Assembly: GCA_964559125.1 (NCBI GenBank)
Contig: CAZLGW010000042.1
Span: forward strand, 1-44,958
Reading direction: 5' to 3'
DNA length: 44,958 nucleotides
DNA from: Ravibacter sp964559125
GTDB lineage: Bacteria > Bacteroidota > Bacteroidia > Cytophagales > Spirosomataceae
The translations under genes were made by a program, and so were the position numbers. How positions within the stretch are numbered: position 1 is the stretch's first letter; every line of letters begins with the position of its first letter. Positions 1 to 7,102 of this stretch are shown piece after piece. The notes beneath the pieces were generated by a model, which saw only the letters and a list, made by a program, of their open reading frames with translations, did not search any database and was not told the DNA's origin.

Positions 1-1
1 A

Positions 2-52
2 TTGAAACCCTATATTCTCAATGATTTAAAGATTATTTATGAGCAAGATTAA
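2..52 (+). CDS. MntA-like nucleotidyltransferase antitoxin, 3' tip only (partial)
   Basis: Only the last 16 codons and a stop are inside the window. They read LKPYILNDLKIIYEQD, which resembles the C-terminal helix of minimal nucleotidyltransferase (MNT/MntA) antitoxins. The stop at 50-52 lies inside the following HepT-like gene, so the two genes overlap by 14 bases in different frames, as usual for coupled mntA-hepT pairs. In known pairs MntA adenylylates HepT to neutralise it. The assignment rests mainly on the neighbour, because the catalytic GSxRxG motif would lie upstream of base 1. Confidence 0.5.
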   Translation: MKPYILNDLKIIYEQD

Positions 53-395
53 CCCTGATATATTTCGGCTGGAGCATATCAGGGATTGCTCTGACAAAGT
101 CATCGAGCTTGTAAATATCCTCGGCTCCCTGGAAAATTTTGAATCAAGATGGATCGAGCAGGATGCTATGATACGGAACTTCGAAGTCATTGGTGAAGCT
201 GCAAGGCATATTTCAGAGATTATAAAAGAAAAGTACCCGAATATTGAGTGGAATAAAATGAAAGGAATGAGAAATTTTATGACTCATCAATACTTCGGGA
301 TACAGTTGGATACAGTTTGGGATACTGCTATAAATGATATACCCCAACTTAGAATACAAATTATCAAAATTTTATCTGATTTACAGGGAAGTTGA
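39..395 (+). CDS. HepT-like (DUF86) toxin/ribonuclease
   Basis: This 118-residue, all-helical protein has the size of HepT-family (DUF86) toxins. The diagnostic RX4HXY motif is visible as R78, H83 and Y85 in RNFMTHQY. In characterised HepT proteins this motif forms the RNase active site, and the tyrosine is the residue AMPylated by the MntA antitoxin. The family's 'IGEA' helix is also present around residues 51-54. The start overlaps the end of a putative mntA reading frame, which supports translational coupling in a toxin-antitoxin operon. The gene ends 7 bases before the convergent apbE gene. No terminator is obvious between them. Family assignment is secure; toxicity here is inferred. Confidence 0.85.
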   Translation: MSKINPDIFRLEHIRDCSDKVIELVNILGSLENFESRWIEQDAMIRNFEVIGEAARHISEIIKEKYPNIEWNKMKGMRNFMTHQYFGIQLDTVWDTAINDIPQLRIQIIKILSDLQGS

Positions 396-402
396 TTTTC
401 CA

Positions 403-1422
403 CTATCTGCTTGAGGATAGCGGAACAATATTACCATATCGTTTGCTCCTGATCACCTTCCCCCTGTCCGTAACAATCACATAACCATACTCCGGAAACC
501 GCTTCACCAACCTGATCCCTTCCTTTTCCCCAAGTACCATGACCGATGTACTGAGAGCATTGGCAAACTCGGCTGATGGCCCGGTTACGGTTACGCTCGT
601 AAGCCCGGTAGACGGGTAGCCTGTTTTCGGGTTGATGATATGCGAATAACGCCTGCCTTCGATTTCGGCATATTTCTCATAGCTGCCTGAAGTGGCTACC
701 GATGCTTCCTTTATCTTTAGAACTTTAACGATTTTATGAGGTTTGAAGGGGTTGTTTATGCCTATCTTCCAGGGCTTTTGATTTAGTTGAGCGCCCCACG
801 CCGAAAGATCGCCGGAGGCGTTGACAATACCACCTTTTACCCCCAGGGATTTCATCAGCTCGCGGCCTTTGTCTGCCGCGTATCCTTTTCCGATCGAGCC
901 GAAGCCGATTTTCATTCCCTTTAAAGATAGGTAGACTGTGGAATTGGTGCTATCCAGGATGATGTTCCGGTATCCTACTTTCTCCACCGATTTCCGGATC
1001 GCTTCAGGGGAGGGCATTTCGGTCATGCTACCGTCGAATATCCATATCCTGTCCATCGCCGCAATACTGATATCGAACGCCCCCTGCGATTGTCCGGAAT
1101 AGGCGACAGCCCGCCGGGTCAGGTCAAAAACTTCGCGGTCTACTCTGACAGGCTGTATACCGGCATTCCGGTTTATCTCCGAGACCTGGGTACCGGGTCT
1201 CCATTCGGAGATAAGGTTTTCAATACGCGTGATTTCTGCAATTACCTGGTCGATATGCTTTCCGGCATGGAGCGAATCCTTGTCCACAAGCGTGATTTCA
1301 AAGCGGGAACCCATTAAGGTTACCTGCCTGGTGAGCATGGACTGTGCATGAACGTCTGATACACAGGCTATTAACACAGCCGACACGAAACACTTAATAA
1401 CAATCCGATAAAACCTGCCCAT
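403..1422 (-). CDS. apbE: ApbE-family FAD:protein FMN transferase
   Basis: ApbE enzymes covalently attach FMN from FAD to Thr/Ser residues of extracytoplasmic redox proteins. This 339-residue protein has an N-terminal signal sequence ending near VHAQ, and the family blocks GFGSIGKGYAADKG, NASGDLSAWG and SHIINPKTGYP in order. Two positions differ from the common consensus: HIINPKTG has Asn where many members have Asp, and the Mg-site segment reads ANALST instead of ADALST. Both may be clade-specific rather than inactivating. The ATG lies inside the end of the PepSY reductase gene (29-base overlap), so the two are translationally linked. Together with the upstream DUF2271 gene they form a probable flavinylation unit. 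Likely substrates are its own neighbours. Confidence 0.9.
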   Translation of the reverse strand: MGRFYRIVIKCFVSAVLIACVSDVHAQSMLTRQVTLMGSRFEITLVDKDSLHAGKHIDQVIAEITRIENLISEWRPGTQVSEINRNAGIQPVRVDREVFDLTRRAVAYSGQSQGAFDISIAAMDRIWIFDGSMTEMPSPEAIRKSVEKVGYRNIILDSTNSTVYLSLKGMKIGFGSIGKGYAADKGRELMKSLGVKGGIVNASGDLSAWGAQLNQKPWKIGINNPFKPHKIVKVLKIKEASVATSGSYEKYAEIEGRRYSHIINPKTGYPSTGLTSVTVTGPSAEFANALSTSVMVLGEKEGIRLVKRFPEYGYVIVTDRGKVIRSKRYGNIVPLSSSR

Positions 1423-3595
1423 TGTCTTTATAGTGGCTCAGCGGCCTTTTATTTTTCAGCAGGCAGATCTCGTCCAGGATAGTTTCCACGTCTTTATGCA
1501 TAACGAGCGAGCCGCATATCATAACCGTACCGTTGCTTGCGAGAAGTTCTGAAAAAAACTGTGCGTCCTGCCGGATCAGATCCATCACATACCGGGGTGT
1601 TTCTCCCCTGGAGAGCGCTATGTCAAATCTTACGAGGTGTTTTTTTACAATCTCTTCCGATGCAAACCGGTGGTATTGCTGCGTCAGCTCGTTGTCATAC
1701 CTGAACCCGGCGTAGAGATACACCGGTGTATTCTTGCGGTTGTCCATGATCATGCCCAGGAAAGGCGCTATGCCCGTACCATTAGCTATCATGGCGACAG
1801 CGCCCGCTTTTTCGGGAAAATGAAAGCCGGGGTTGCTCATAACACGGGCTTTTATCTGGTCGTTTGCCTCCAACTGGTAAAGATAACCGGATCCCAGGCC
1901 GTGAGGGTGAAGTTTAACCATAAGCTGGACCAGGCCGTCGTTTCGTGCGATCGAATAGAAACGTTCCCGGTTGTCGCCGGCAGGATAAATGGCCAGCAGG
2001 TCGCCTGACCGGAATGAAGTATTTGATTCCGGCTTCAATAGTATTTTGAAGGTCGGATTGTGCTCGCTGACGCTGGTTTTCTCAACGACTGTCAGCTTTT
2101 TGAGCCCGGCTGCTTTCATCTGGTAAAGGGCAGGAGCCGTGGCCAGCGAAACCAGTGATTTTTCACTCCATGCATGAACCCACCTGGTGAATTCTTCGGC
2201 AGATTTGTCGTTGACCGTATGCAACTCCAGGAAGCGGGATGCCCAGGGCTGTTTTTCCAGGAGCTGATCGACATAGCGGGCATAGGCGCAGAAATCGGGA
2301 TAGGCTTCAGAGCCGAAACCGACTACCGAGAACCGGACGTCCTGCTGCTGTGGATTTTTTTCCAGGAGCTGCCCGAAATTTGTGGCATTGGCGGGAGCGA
2401 CACCCAGGCCGTAAGTAGAGGTAAAGACCAGGATGTGACGGGCGTCGGGGTAGGAGCCGAACCGGTTCATTTCGGTGATAAAAGACCGTTTCCCGTCCGC
2501 CAGAAGCTGCTGGTGTACCTGGTTGGCAAAAAATAGCGTACTGCCGTTTTCGCTGCCGGTCAGCACCACGATCTCGGCGTTATCAGCTTTATACCTGTTC
2601 CTGATGCGGGTACGCGTACGTCTGAACGTAACCTCAAACCCGGTATAGATAAAAGCGACGATATTCAGGGAGGCGAAACCCAGGATGATGGCCCACAGCA
2701 CATTGGTGCGGCCGGTATGAAGATCGAGACTCAGCTTTTCCACAACCACCGAGTACGGATAACGGCTTTCTTCCACGACTTCGCCGCTGAGCTGGCTGAT
2801 GGTGAGGACCCGGTCTCTCAGTTTCAGCACGTAGTGTTCATCAGGATCATCCGGCATGAAGGGGAATTCCAGCTTCTCCACATCCGGGAGATTTGTCTGC
2901 TGAAAAATTGCAAATTCACCGGGTTTGCGGGAAGTAGTTTCGTCCGTATCGGCCGGAGCCTGCTCCGTTTGGGAGTTTGTAGTTTCGATGAGCCCGATAC
3001 GGATCATGAAGAGATAGGTCCCGGTAAGCGCAATGATGATAACAGGGATCAGGAATAGCCGTCCGGTAACGACATGGAAATATTGGGCAAAGAAATCGCG
3101 GTTGATCTTAGCAAAGAAATGACGCACGCCCTGCTGCCGTTTGATGATCAGGATCGTTCCGCTAAGTGCGATCAGCAGGAGCAGGAACGATACGATCCCT
3201 ACGATGATCCGCCCCGTTTCTTTCAGGAATAAAGAGCGGTGCAAGGCTATGTTCCATTGGATAAACTGGCTTTTGGGCACCAATGGCCCTAATATCTGTC
3301 CGTCGCGGGGATCTATATAAGCTTTTACGCTGTTCCCGTCGGCGTCGGAGCCGTCGAGGCTGATGAACCCGTTGTGATCTACCGATAATTCGATGATCTC
3401 GGGGTAAACCTTGCTCAATACCGGTATGGACTGAGCAAGGCTGATGGATTCAAAATCGTCTATGCGGTATGCGGGCGTCTTTTCATTGATGGCGTCTATG
3501 GCTAATATCACTCCGGTGACGGAGAGGATCAGCAGGAACAGGGATGAAATGATCGCCAATGCCAGATGCGCATACCGCCAGATGGAAAGCGTCAT
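1394..3595 (-). CDS. PepSY membrane domain fused to flavodoxin and FAD/NAD(P) reductase
   Basis: This 733-residue inner-membrane flavoprotein would carry electrons across the cytoplasmic membrane. The N-terminal third is a PepSY-associated membrane domain with helices near residues 10-32, 132-152, 180-200 and 298-320, and His residues (ALHRS, FHVVTGR, LDLHTGR) suited to heme b ligation. A flavodoxin-like domain follows from about 340 (VLTGSENGSTLFFA). The C-terminal half is a sulfite-reductase/CPR-type FAD and NAD(P)H module with RFYSIAR and the nucleotide-binding GTGIAPF segment. Such proteins often sit in iron-uptake clusters and are proposed ferric-siderophore or periplasmic reductases. 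It follows the DUF2271 gene by 6 bases and overlaps apbE, consistent with one operon. The electron acceptor is inferred, not seen. Confidence 0.85.
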   Translation of the reverse strand: MTLSIWRYAHLALAIISSLFLLILSVTGVILAIDAINEKTPAYRIDDFESISLAQSIPVLSKVYPEIIELSVDHNGFISLDGSDADGNSVKAYIDPRDGQILGPLVPKSQFIQWNIALHRSLFLKETGRIIVGIVSFLLLLIALSGTILIIKRQQGVRHFFAKINRDFFAQYFHVVTGRLFLIPVIIIALTGTYLFMIRIGLIETTNSQTEQAPADTDETTSRKPGEFAIFQQTNLPDVEKLEFPFMPDDPDEHYVLKLRDRVLTISQLSGEVVEESRYPYSVVVEKLSLDLHTGRTNVLWAIILGFASLNIVAFIYTGFEVTFRRTRTRIRNRYKADNAEIVVLTGSENGSTLFFANQVHQQLLADGKRSFITEMNRFGSYPDARHILVFTSTYGLGVAPANATNFGQLLEKNPQQQDVRFSVVGFGSEAYPDFCAYARYVDQLLEKQPWASRFLELHTVNDKSAEEFTRWVHAWSEKSLVSLATAPALYQMKAAGLKKLTVVEKTSVSEHNPTFKILLKPESNTSFRSGDLLAIYPAGDNRERFYSIARNDGLVQLMVKLHPHGLGSGYLYQLEANDQIKARVMSNPGFHFPEKAGAVAMIANGTGIAPFLGMIMDNRKNTPVYLYAGFRYDNELTQQYHRFASEEIVKKHLVRFDIALSRGETPRYVMDLIRQDAQFFSELLASNGTVMICGSLVMHKDVETILDEICLLKNKRPLSHYKDNGQVLSDCY

Positions 3596-3601
3596 TTCGG
3601 G

Positions 3602-4075
3602 TTACTGCACTTTGCTGAGTTTTACAAAACGGATGTAGCCGCTGCCGGCAGCACGCTCGGCCAGGGCTTCGGGCGTGAGAGGAATTTCCACATCGGTAAC
3701 GTGATATTTTTGCTCCTCCACAGCCGATTCAAACCGCAGCTTATAACCATTGTTAAGCTTGGCGTCTTCTATTTCTATGGTCTGCATGGCCCTGTCGCCT
3801 CCTGCTACCGATGCCCCGGTAATGGCGCTCAGCTTCGATCTGGTTTTAGTTTCGAACTTATGCCACTCTTTCAGCGTGTTATACCATTGTTTATCGGGCC
3901 CCAGGACATATAAGGTTTTTTCGTAAGCTCCTTTCGGATCAATCAGCGAAATTACCACATAGGCTTCAAGGCCCTGGTAGCTGTTCATCTGGATCATGCA
4001 CTTGTATTTGCTTGATTGTGCAAAGGAACCTGTCGTAAATAAAGAGAGAAAAAAAAGTGGGAAAAGAAATTTCAT
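3602..4075 (-). CDS. DUF2271 periplasmic protein, possible flavinylation target
   Basis: I place the start at the ATG at 4073-4075, giving MKFLFPLFFL and a clear signal peptide ending at FAQ. The longer open frame would begin inside a 30-base palindrome. The mature protein of about 138 residues fits DUF2271. Residues 86-89 read TGAS within SAITGASVAGG, which resembles the (S/T)GA(S/T) site that ApbE modifies with FMN, T86 being the candidate. The protein is encoded just before the PepSY reductase and apbE. A model consistent with this is that the reductase feeds electrons to a covalently bound FMN on this protein, which then reduces a periplasmic substrate. The motif is seen; modification and role are inference. 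Confidence 0.75.
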   Translation of the reverse strand: MKFLFPLFFLSLFTTGSFAQSSKYKCMIQMNSYQGLEAYVVISLIDPKGAYEKTLYVLGPDKQWYNTLKEWHKFETKTRSKLSAITGASVAGGDRAMQTIEIEDAKLNNGYKLRFESAVEEQKYHVTDVEIPLTPEALAERAAGSGYIRFVKLSKVQ

Positions 4076-4111
4076 TGAATATAAAATTGATTTGCGGCCG
4101 GTTGGTTTGTC

Positions 4112-4141
4112 TGTAGAGACGCCATGCATGGCGTCTCTACA
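4112..4141. repeat. Perfect 30-base palindrome with GTAGAGACGC arms
   Basis: Bases 4112-4141 equal their own reverse complement over the whole length. The 15-base arms are TGTAGAGACGCCATG and its complement, with no loop. It lies between the stop of the ankyrin gene and the start of the DUF2271 gene. Related GTAGAGACGC palindromes occur as dispersed repeats in several bacterial genomes, to my recollection. There is no T-run after either arm, so it is not a typical terminator. A dispersed repeat/MITE remnant or mRNA processing hairpin fits better. Confidence 0.85.
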
Positions 4142-4150
4142 AATGATGTC

Positions 4151-5668
4151 CTATTTAAGGAAATCCAGTGATATGTTATTGGTTGCCAGGAAATCGTTTT
4201 CTTTGGCCAGGTCATAGGCCGTTTCGTCGAATTCGGTTTTCAGCTCTTTTTTTGCACCCATGGCGATCAGGGTTTTCATGATCTTGTCGTCTTTGGCTAT
4301 CAAAGCAGCTTTGTGCAAAGGGGTTACCCCTTCATTGTCCTGTGCATTGACATCAACTCCGAGCGCTTTTGCCTTTTCGATCAGCTTCAGGTTTTCTTTG
4401 GCTACAGCCAGGTGAAACAGCGTATTGCCGTTTTTCTGCGGGGCTGCCACATCCAGGTCGTTGTTTTTCAGGATTTCCAGCTTTTTATCGAAATCGTTAC
4501 CGCCGGACTGTCCTGCCTGCGCTCCGCCGGGACCACCCATCGGACCGCCTTCCCTGTATGAATTAAACCAGTGGTAGGCCAGGTTATTGCCGTCCTTATC
4601 AGCTACCTTGATATCAGCTCCGTTCTTCAGCAGCAGCGCCGCGATTTCCGATGAACCGCCGGCGATTGCTTTGGTGAGCGCTGACTCGCCCTTCTCGTTT
4701 ACGGCGTTGATGTTTTTTACTTTCGGTAGCAAGGTTTGTATAACCTGCGCATTCCTGCCGGAAGCAGCCAGTATCAGCGGCGTATTGCCTTCGTTATCAG
4801 CCTTGTTGATGTCTACGCCTTTATCCAGGAAGTAATTGATAATCTCCATGTCTGGCCTGCGTACCAGATAATGCAATACTGTAGCTCCGTCTTTACTACT
4901 AATCGTTTTCGGGTCGAGCTTCAGCGTTTCCACAAGGTATTTATAAGTGTCAATCCCATTGCTCGACATTCGGGATCCCTGCGCTGCAAAAAACATTGCA
5001 TTGCCTGTCGGCTTTACACCTCTGCTGATCAGCTTCCCGATGAGGTCTTTATTGCCCGTTCTGGCTGCATAATCAGTAGCGGTGCGCCCGTATTCATCTT
5101 TATCGGTAAGCGAAAGCCCTTTTGAAATAAAATAGTCGGTGAGCGTAAGATCCGGATCCGCCGCCACGCCCAGCATGAGCACTGTGGTGCCGCCTTCATA
5201 CTTTGTCTTAGGAGAGACACCAGCTTTAAATAAAGCCTCGTAAACTCCTTTATCCTGGTTTCCATTGGAGGCGGCATTGGCAATGACACTGGTGCCATGA
5301 CTATCGTTCAGATGCACGTCGGAACCCTTTTCGATCAGGTAATTTACCAGTTCCGCACTACCCCTGGCAGCCGCCCAGTGCAGATATGAAGCGCTGTGGT
5401 GCGTTTTTTTCTTTACGCCATTCCCTTCCTGTTCGACCATAAACTTAATGGTCTCAAATGGTGCGCCGTTTAAAATGGCTCTGGCTGTAGGATCCCAGGA
5501 TGCTGCATCCGGTTTAGACGGACTATTCCCTTTTGCAATTTCTGCTTTTACCTGCTCAATACTCGGTTTCGTTTTCCAGAAATCGGCGCTCATTAGCGAA
5601 TTGGCCTGCTGGGCATTTGATGAATATATTGCAGAAAGCGACAGTAGTGTTAAAAAAAGTCTTTTCAT
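4151..5668 (-). CDS. Secreted ankyrin-repeat protein
   Basis: This 505-residue protein begins with a signal peptide (ends near SNAQQ) and contains roughly ten ankyrin repeats. Several give the classic pattern GxTPLxxAA followed by a hydrophobic helix and G-(A/V)-(D/N): SASYLHWAARGS, GNTPLILAASGRN, GESALTKAIAGGS, GVTPLHKAALIAK. A Gly/Pro/Gln-rich insertion (GGPMGGPGGAQAGQSGG, about residues 377-393) interrupts the repeats. Ankyrin arrays bind proteins, so this is likely a periplasmic or outer-membrane scaffold or inhibitor. It lies between a strong terminator upstream and the DUF2271 gene downstream. Periplasmic ankyrin proteins have been linked to oxidative-stress protection in some bacteria. 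Whether it serves the neighbouring redox genes is unknown. Confidence 0.85.
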   Translation of the reverse strand: MKRLFLTLLSLSAIYSSNAQQANSLMSADFWKTKPSIEQVKAEIAKGNSPSKPDAASWDPTARAILNGAPFETIKFMVEQEGNGVKKKTHHSASYLHWAAARGSAELVNYLIEKGSDVHLNDSHGTSVIANAASNGNQDKGVYEALFKAGVSPKTKYEGGTTVLMLGVAADPDLTLTDYFISKGLSLTDKDEYGRTATDYAARTGNKDLIGKLISRGVKPTGNAMFFAAQGSRMSSNGIDTYKYLVETLKLDPKTISSKDGATVLHYLVRRPDMEIINYFLDKGVDINKADNEGNTPLILAASGRNAQVIQTLLPKVKNINAVNEKGESALTKAIAGGSSEIAALLLKNGADIKVADKDGNNLAYHWFNSYREGGPMGGPGGAQAGQSGGNDFDKKLEILKNNDLDVAAPQKNGNTLFHLAVAKENLKLIEKAKALGVDVNAQDNEGVTPLHKAALIAKDDKIMKTLIAMGAKKELKTEFDETAYDLAKENDFLATNNISLDFLK

Positions 5669-5721
5669 CGGACAACTGTAAACCTGAATTTATTTGATAC
5701 AATTCTAAATAAGTTGCAAAC

Positions 5722-5769
5722 TTATAAAAAAGTCAGTGGCTTTCCAGAAAACCACTGACTTTTTTATAA
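5722..5769. terminator. Bidirectional intrinsic terminator
   Basis: Perfect 18-base arms at 5722-5739 and 5752-5769 flank a 12-base loop. The stem has GTCAGTGG/CCACTGAC at its top and A/T runs at its base, so either strand ends in a U-tract. It starts directly after the DUF4374 stop on the minus strand. It separates the receptor/DUF4374 transcript from the ankyrin gene, which must have its own promoter in 5669-5721. Confidence 0.9.
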
Positions 5770-5770
5770 A

Positions 5771-7081
5771 TCAGAATATCCCGATATAGTATTGATCCGC
5801 GCCGGCAGTTACCTTTGCCCCGGTCGTACCCCTAGGGCTGGTGGAATTGACGTCAAAGATGTATACATTCCCCTGTATGCCTACCGGGGCCAGTGCTATG
5901 TAGAATTTACCATCCCTGACAACCGAGTTCTGGTATTGCGTCATCCACAGGCCGGGAGGAGTCTCCAGGTTTACGATGGTATTATTGTTGAGATCGATCC
6001 TGGCAAGGCCCCAGGCAGCGGAATAGGTAGGCTGTCCCTGGGGATTTACACCGATCTGTACCTGTTCGTCACCCACTTTTTCGTAAGGGATATAACCAAT
6101 GCCGTTACCTGCGTAAAACCAGCCGTTACTTGAAGCCTGCCGCTTCAGCAGCCCGCTTATGCTGTATTTAAATGAATTGTCGTACTGTCCGTTTTTGATC
6201 TTTACAATATTCAGTTCTCCCCCGCCGCTGACCATCTGTAGGATCTCACCGGCTTCATTTACGTGCTGGGTGGGCGTACGGAATCCGTTAGAAGCTCCTT
6301 TGACATTCGAGGTTTCAATAACCGTGGCATTGGTAAGGGCCGGGTAATCAATAACCAGGGTAAAAGTTTTGTCCGTTTCCGTAGCCTTACCCGTAGCGGC
6401 ATCCCACTTGCTTACGGCTGCTCCGTAATAGAGCTTATTGCCTGACACCACCGGGCAGTCGATCCGGGAAATGTAGTAGCCTTCGGGGCCCAGGGTTCCC
6501 GGGAGAGTCAGGTTGATATCCTTATTGAAATTGGTACCGAAGCTCATCGTTTCCAGGTTGAGGAGGCCGAGGCTGACGGTCATCTTATGGCCCAGGTATT
6601 GGGTATTGTTGGCCCCGCCATACTGGGGAGTAGCGCTGATGTAGTGTACGGAGCCCTCCTTGTCGCTCATTTTGGTGAAACGCACAGTTCTGCTCCCCAA
6701 CGGAATAGAAGCGTCTATCGTGGTGACAGGTGTATAGCTGTCGCCGCCGTTGTAGGTCAGCTTGTCGATAGTGCCGACCGTATAATTCAGGCTGTATACT
6801 GTTGAACCGTCGGAAGACAGGAATACGCGCGCCGTACGTGAGGAAGTCATGGAGTATCCTTTTCCGGCATAGGTGATTTCGCCTGTGCTGATATCTGAAA
6901 GTCCCTGCAGATAGGTTCCTGAAATGATACCCGATCCGCTTGCAAAGGCCAACTGGAAATCCTTCTTCGCTTCCGGTGGATCGGGAGTCACCGGGTCGTC
7001 TTTATCGCACGAAGAAAGCAACGCAATTGCACAAGTGCCTGAAAGAAGCACATTTCTTAACATCTGAAATTGATTACGCAT
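5771..7081 (-). CDS. DUF4374-family lipoprotein
   Basis: This 436-residue protein has a lipoprotein signal with lipobox ALLSSC, lipidated Cys near residue 25, then a Pro/Asp-rich linker (DKDDPVTPDPPEAKK). The body is a repetitive, beta-rich sequence typical of DUF4374, predicted to be propeller-like. DUF4374 genes are commonly paired with TonB-dependent receptors for iron compounds in Bacteroidota. Here the gene starts 21 bases after the receptor stop on the same strand, so they are probably co-transcribed. It may act as a surface-exposed or periplasmic binding partner for the receptor's ligand. It ends at a strong terminator. No enzyme motif is visible. Confidence 0.8.
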   Translation of the reverse strand: MRNQFQMLRNVLLSGTCAIALLSSCDKDDPVTPDPPEAKKDFQLAFASGSGIISGTYLQGLSDISTGEITYAGKGYSMTSSRTARVFLSSDGSTVYSLNYTVGTIDKLTYNGGDSYTPVTTIDASIPLGSRTVRFTKMSDKEGSVHYISATPQYGGANNTQYLGHKMTVSLGLLNLETMSFGTNFNKDINLTLPGTLGPEGYYISRIDCPVVSGNKLYYGAAVSKWDAATGKATETDKTFTLVIDYPALTNATVIETSNVKGASNGFRTPTQHVNEAGEILQMVSGGGELNIVKIKNGQYDNSFKYSISGLLKRQASSNGWFYAGNGIGYIPYEKVGDEQVQIGVNPQGQPTYSAAWGLARIDLNNNTIVNLETPPGLWMTQYQNSVVRDGKFYIALAPVGIQGNVYIFDVNSTSPRGTTGAKVTAGADQYYIGIF

Positions 7082-7102
7082 TATGATATGAATTGTTGTT
7101 TG

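Noticed and set aside
4151..5668. Ankyrin protein as a eukaryote-targeted effector
   Set aside because: It has an ordinary Sec signal peptide and a free-living redox-gene context, with no host-association genes in the window.
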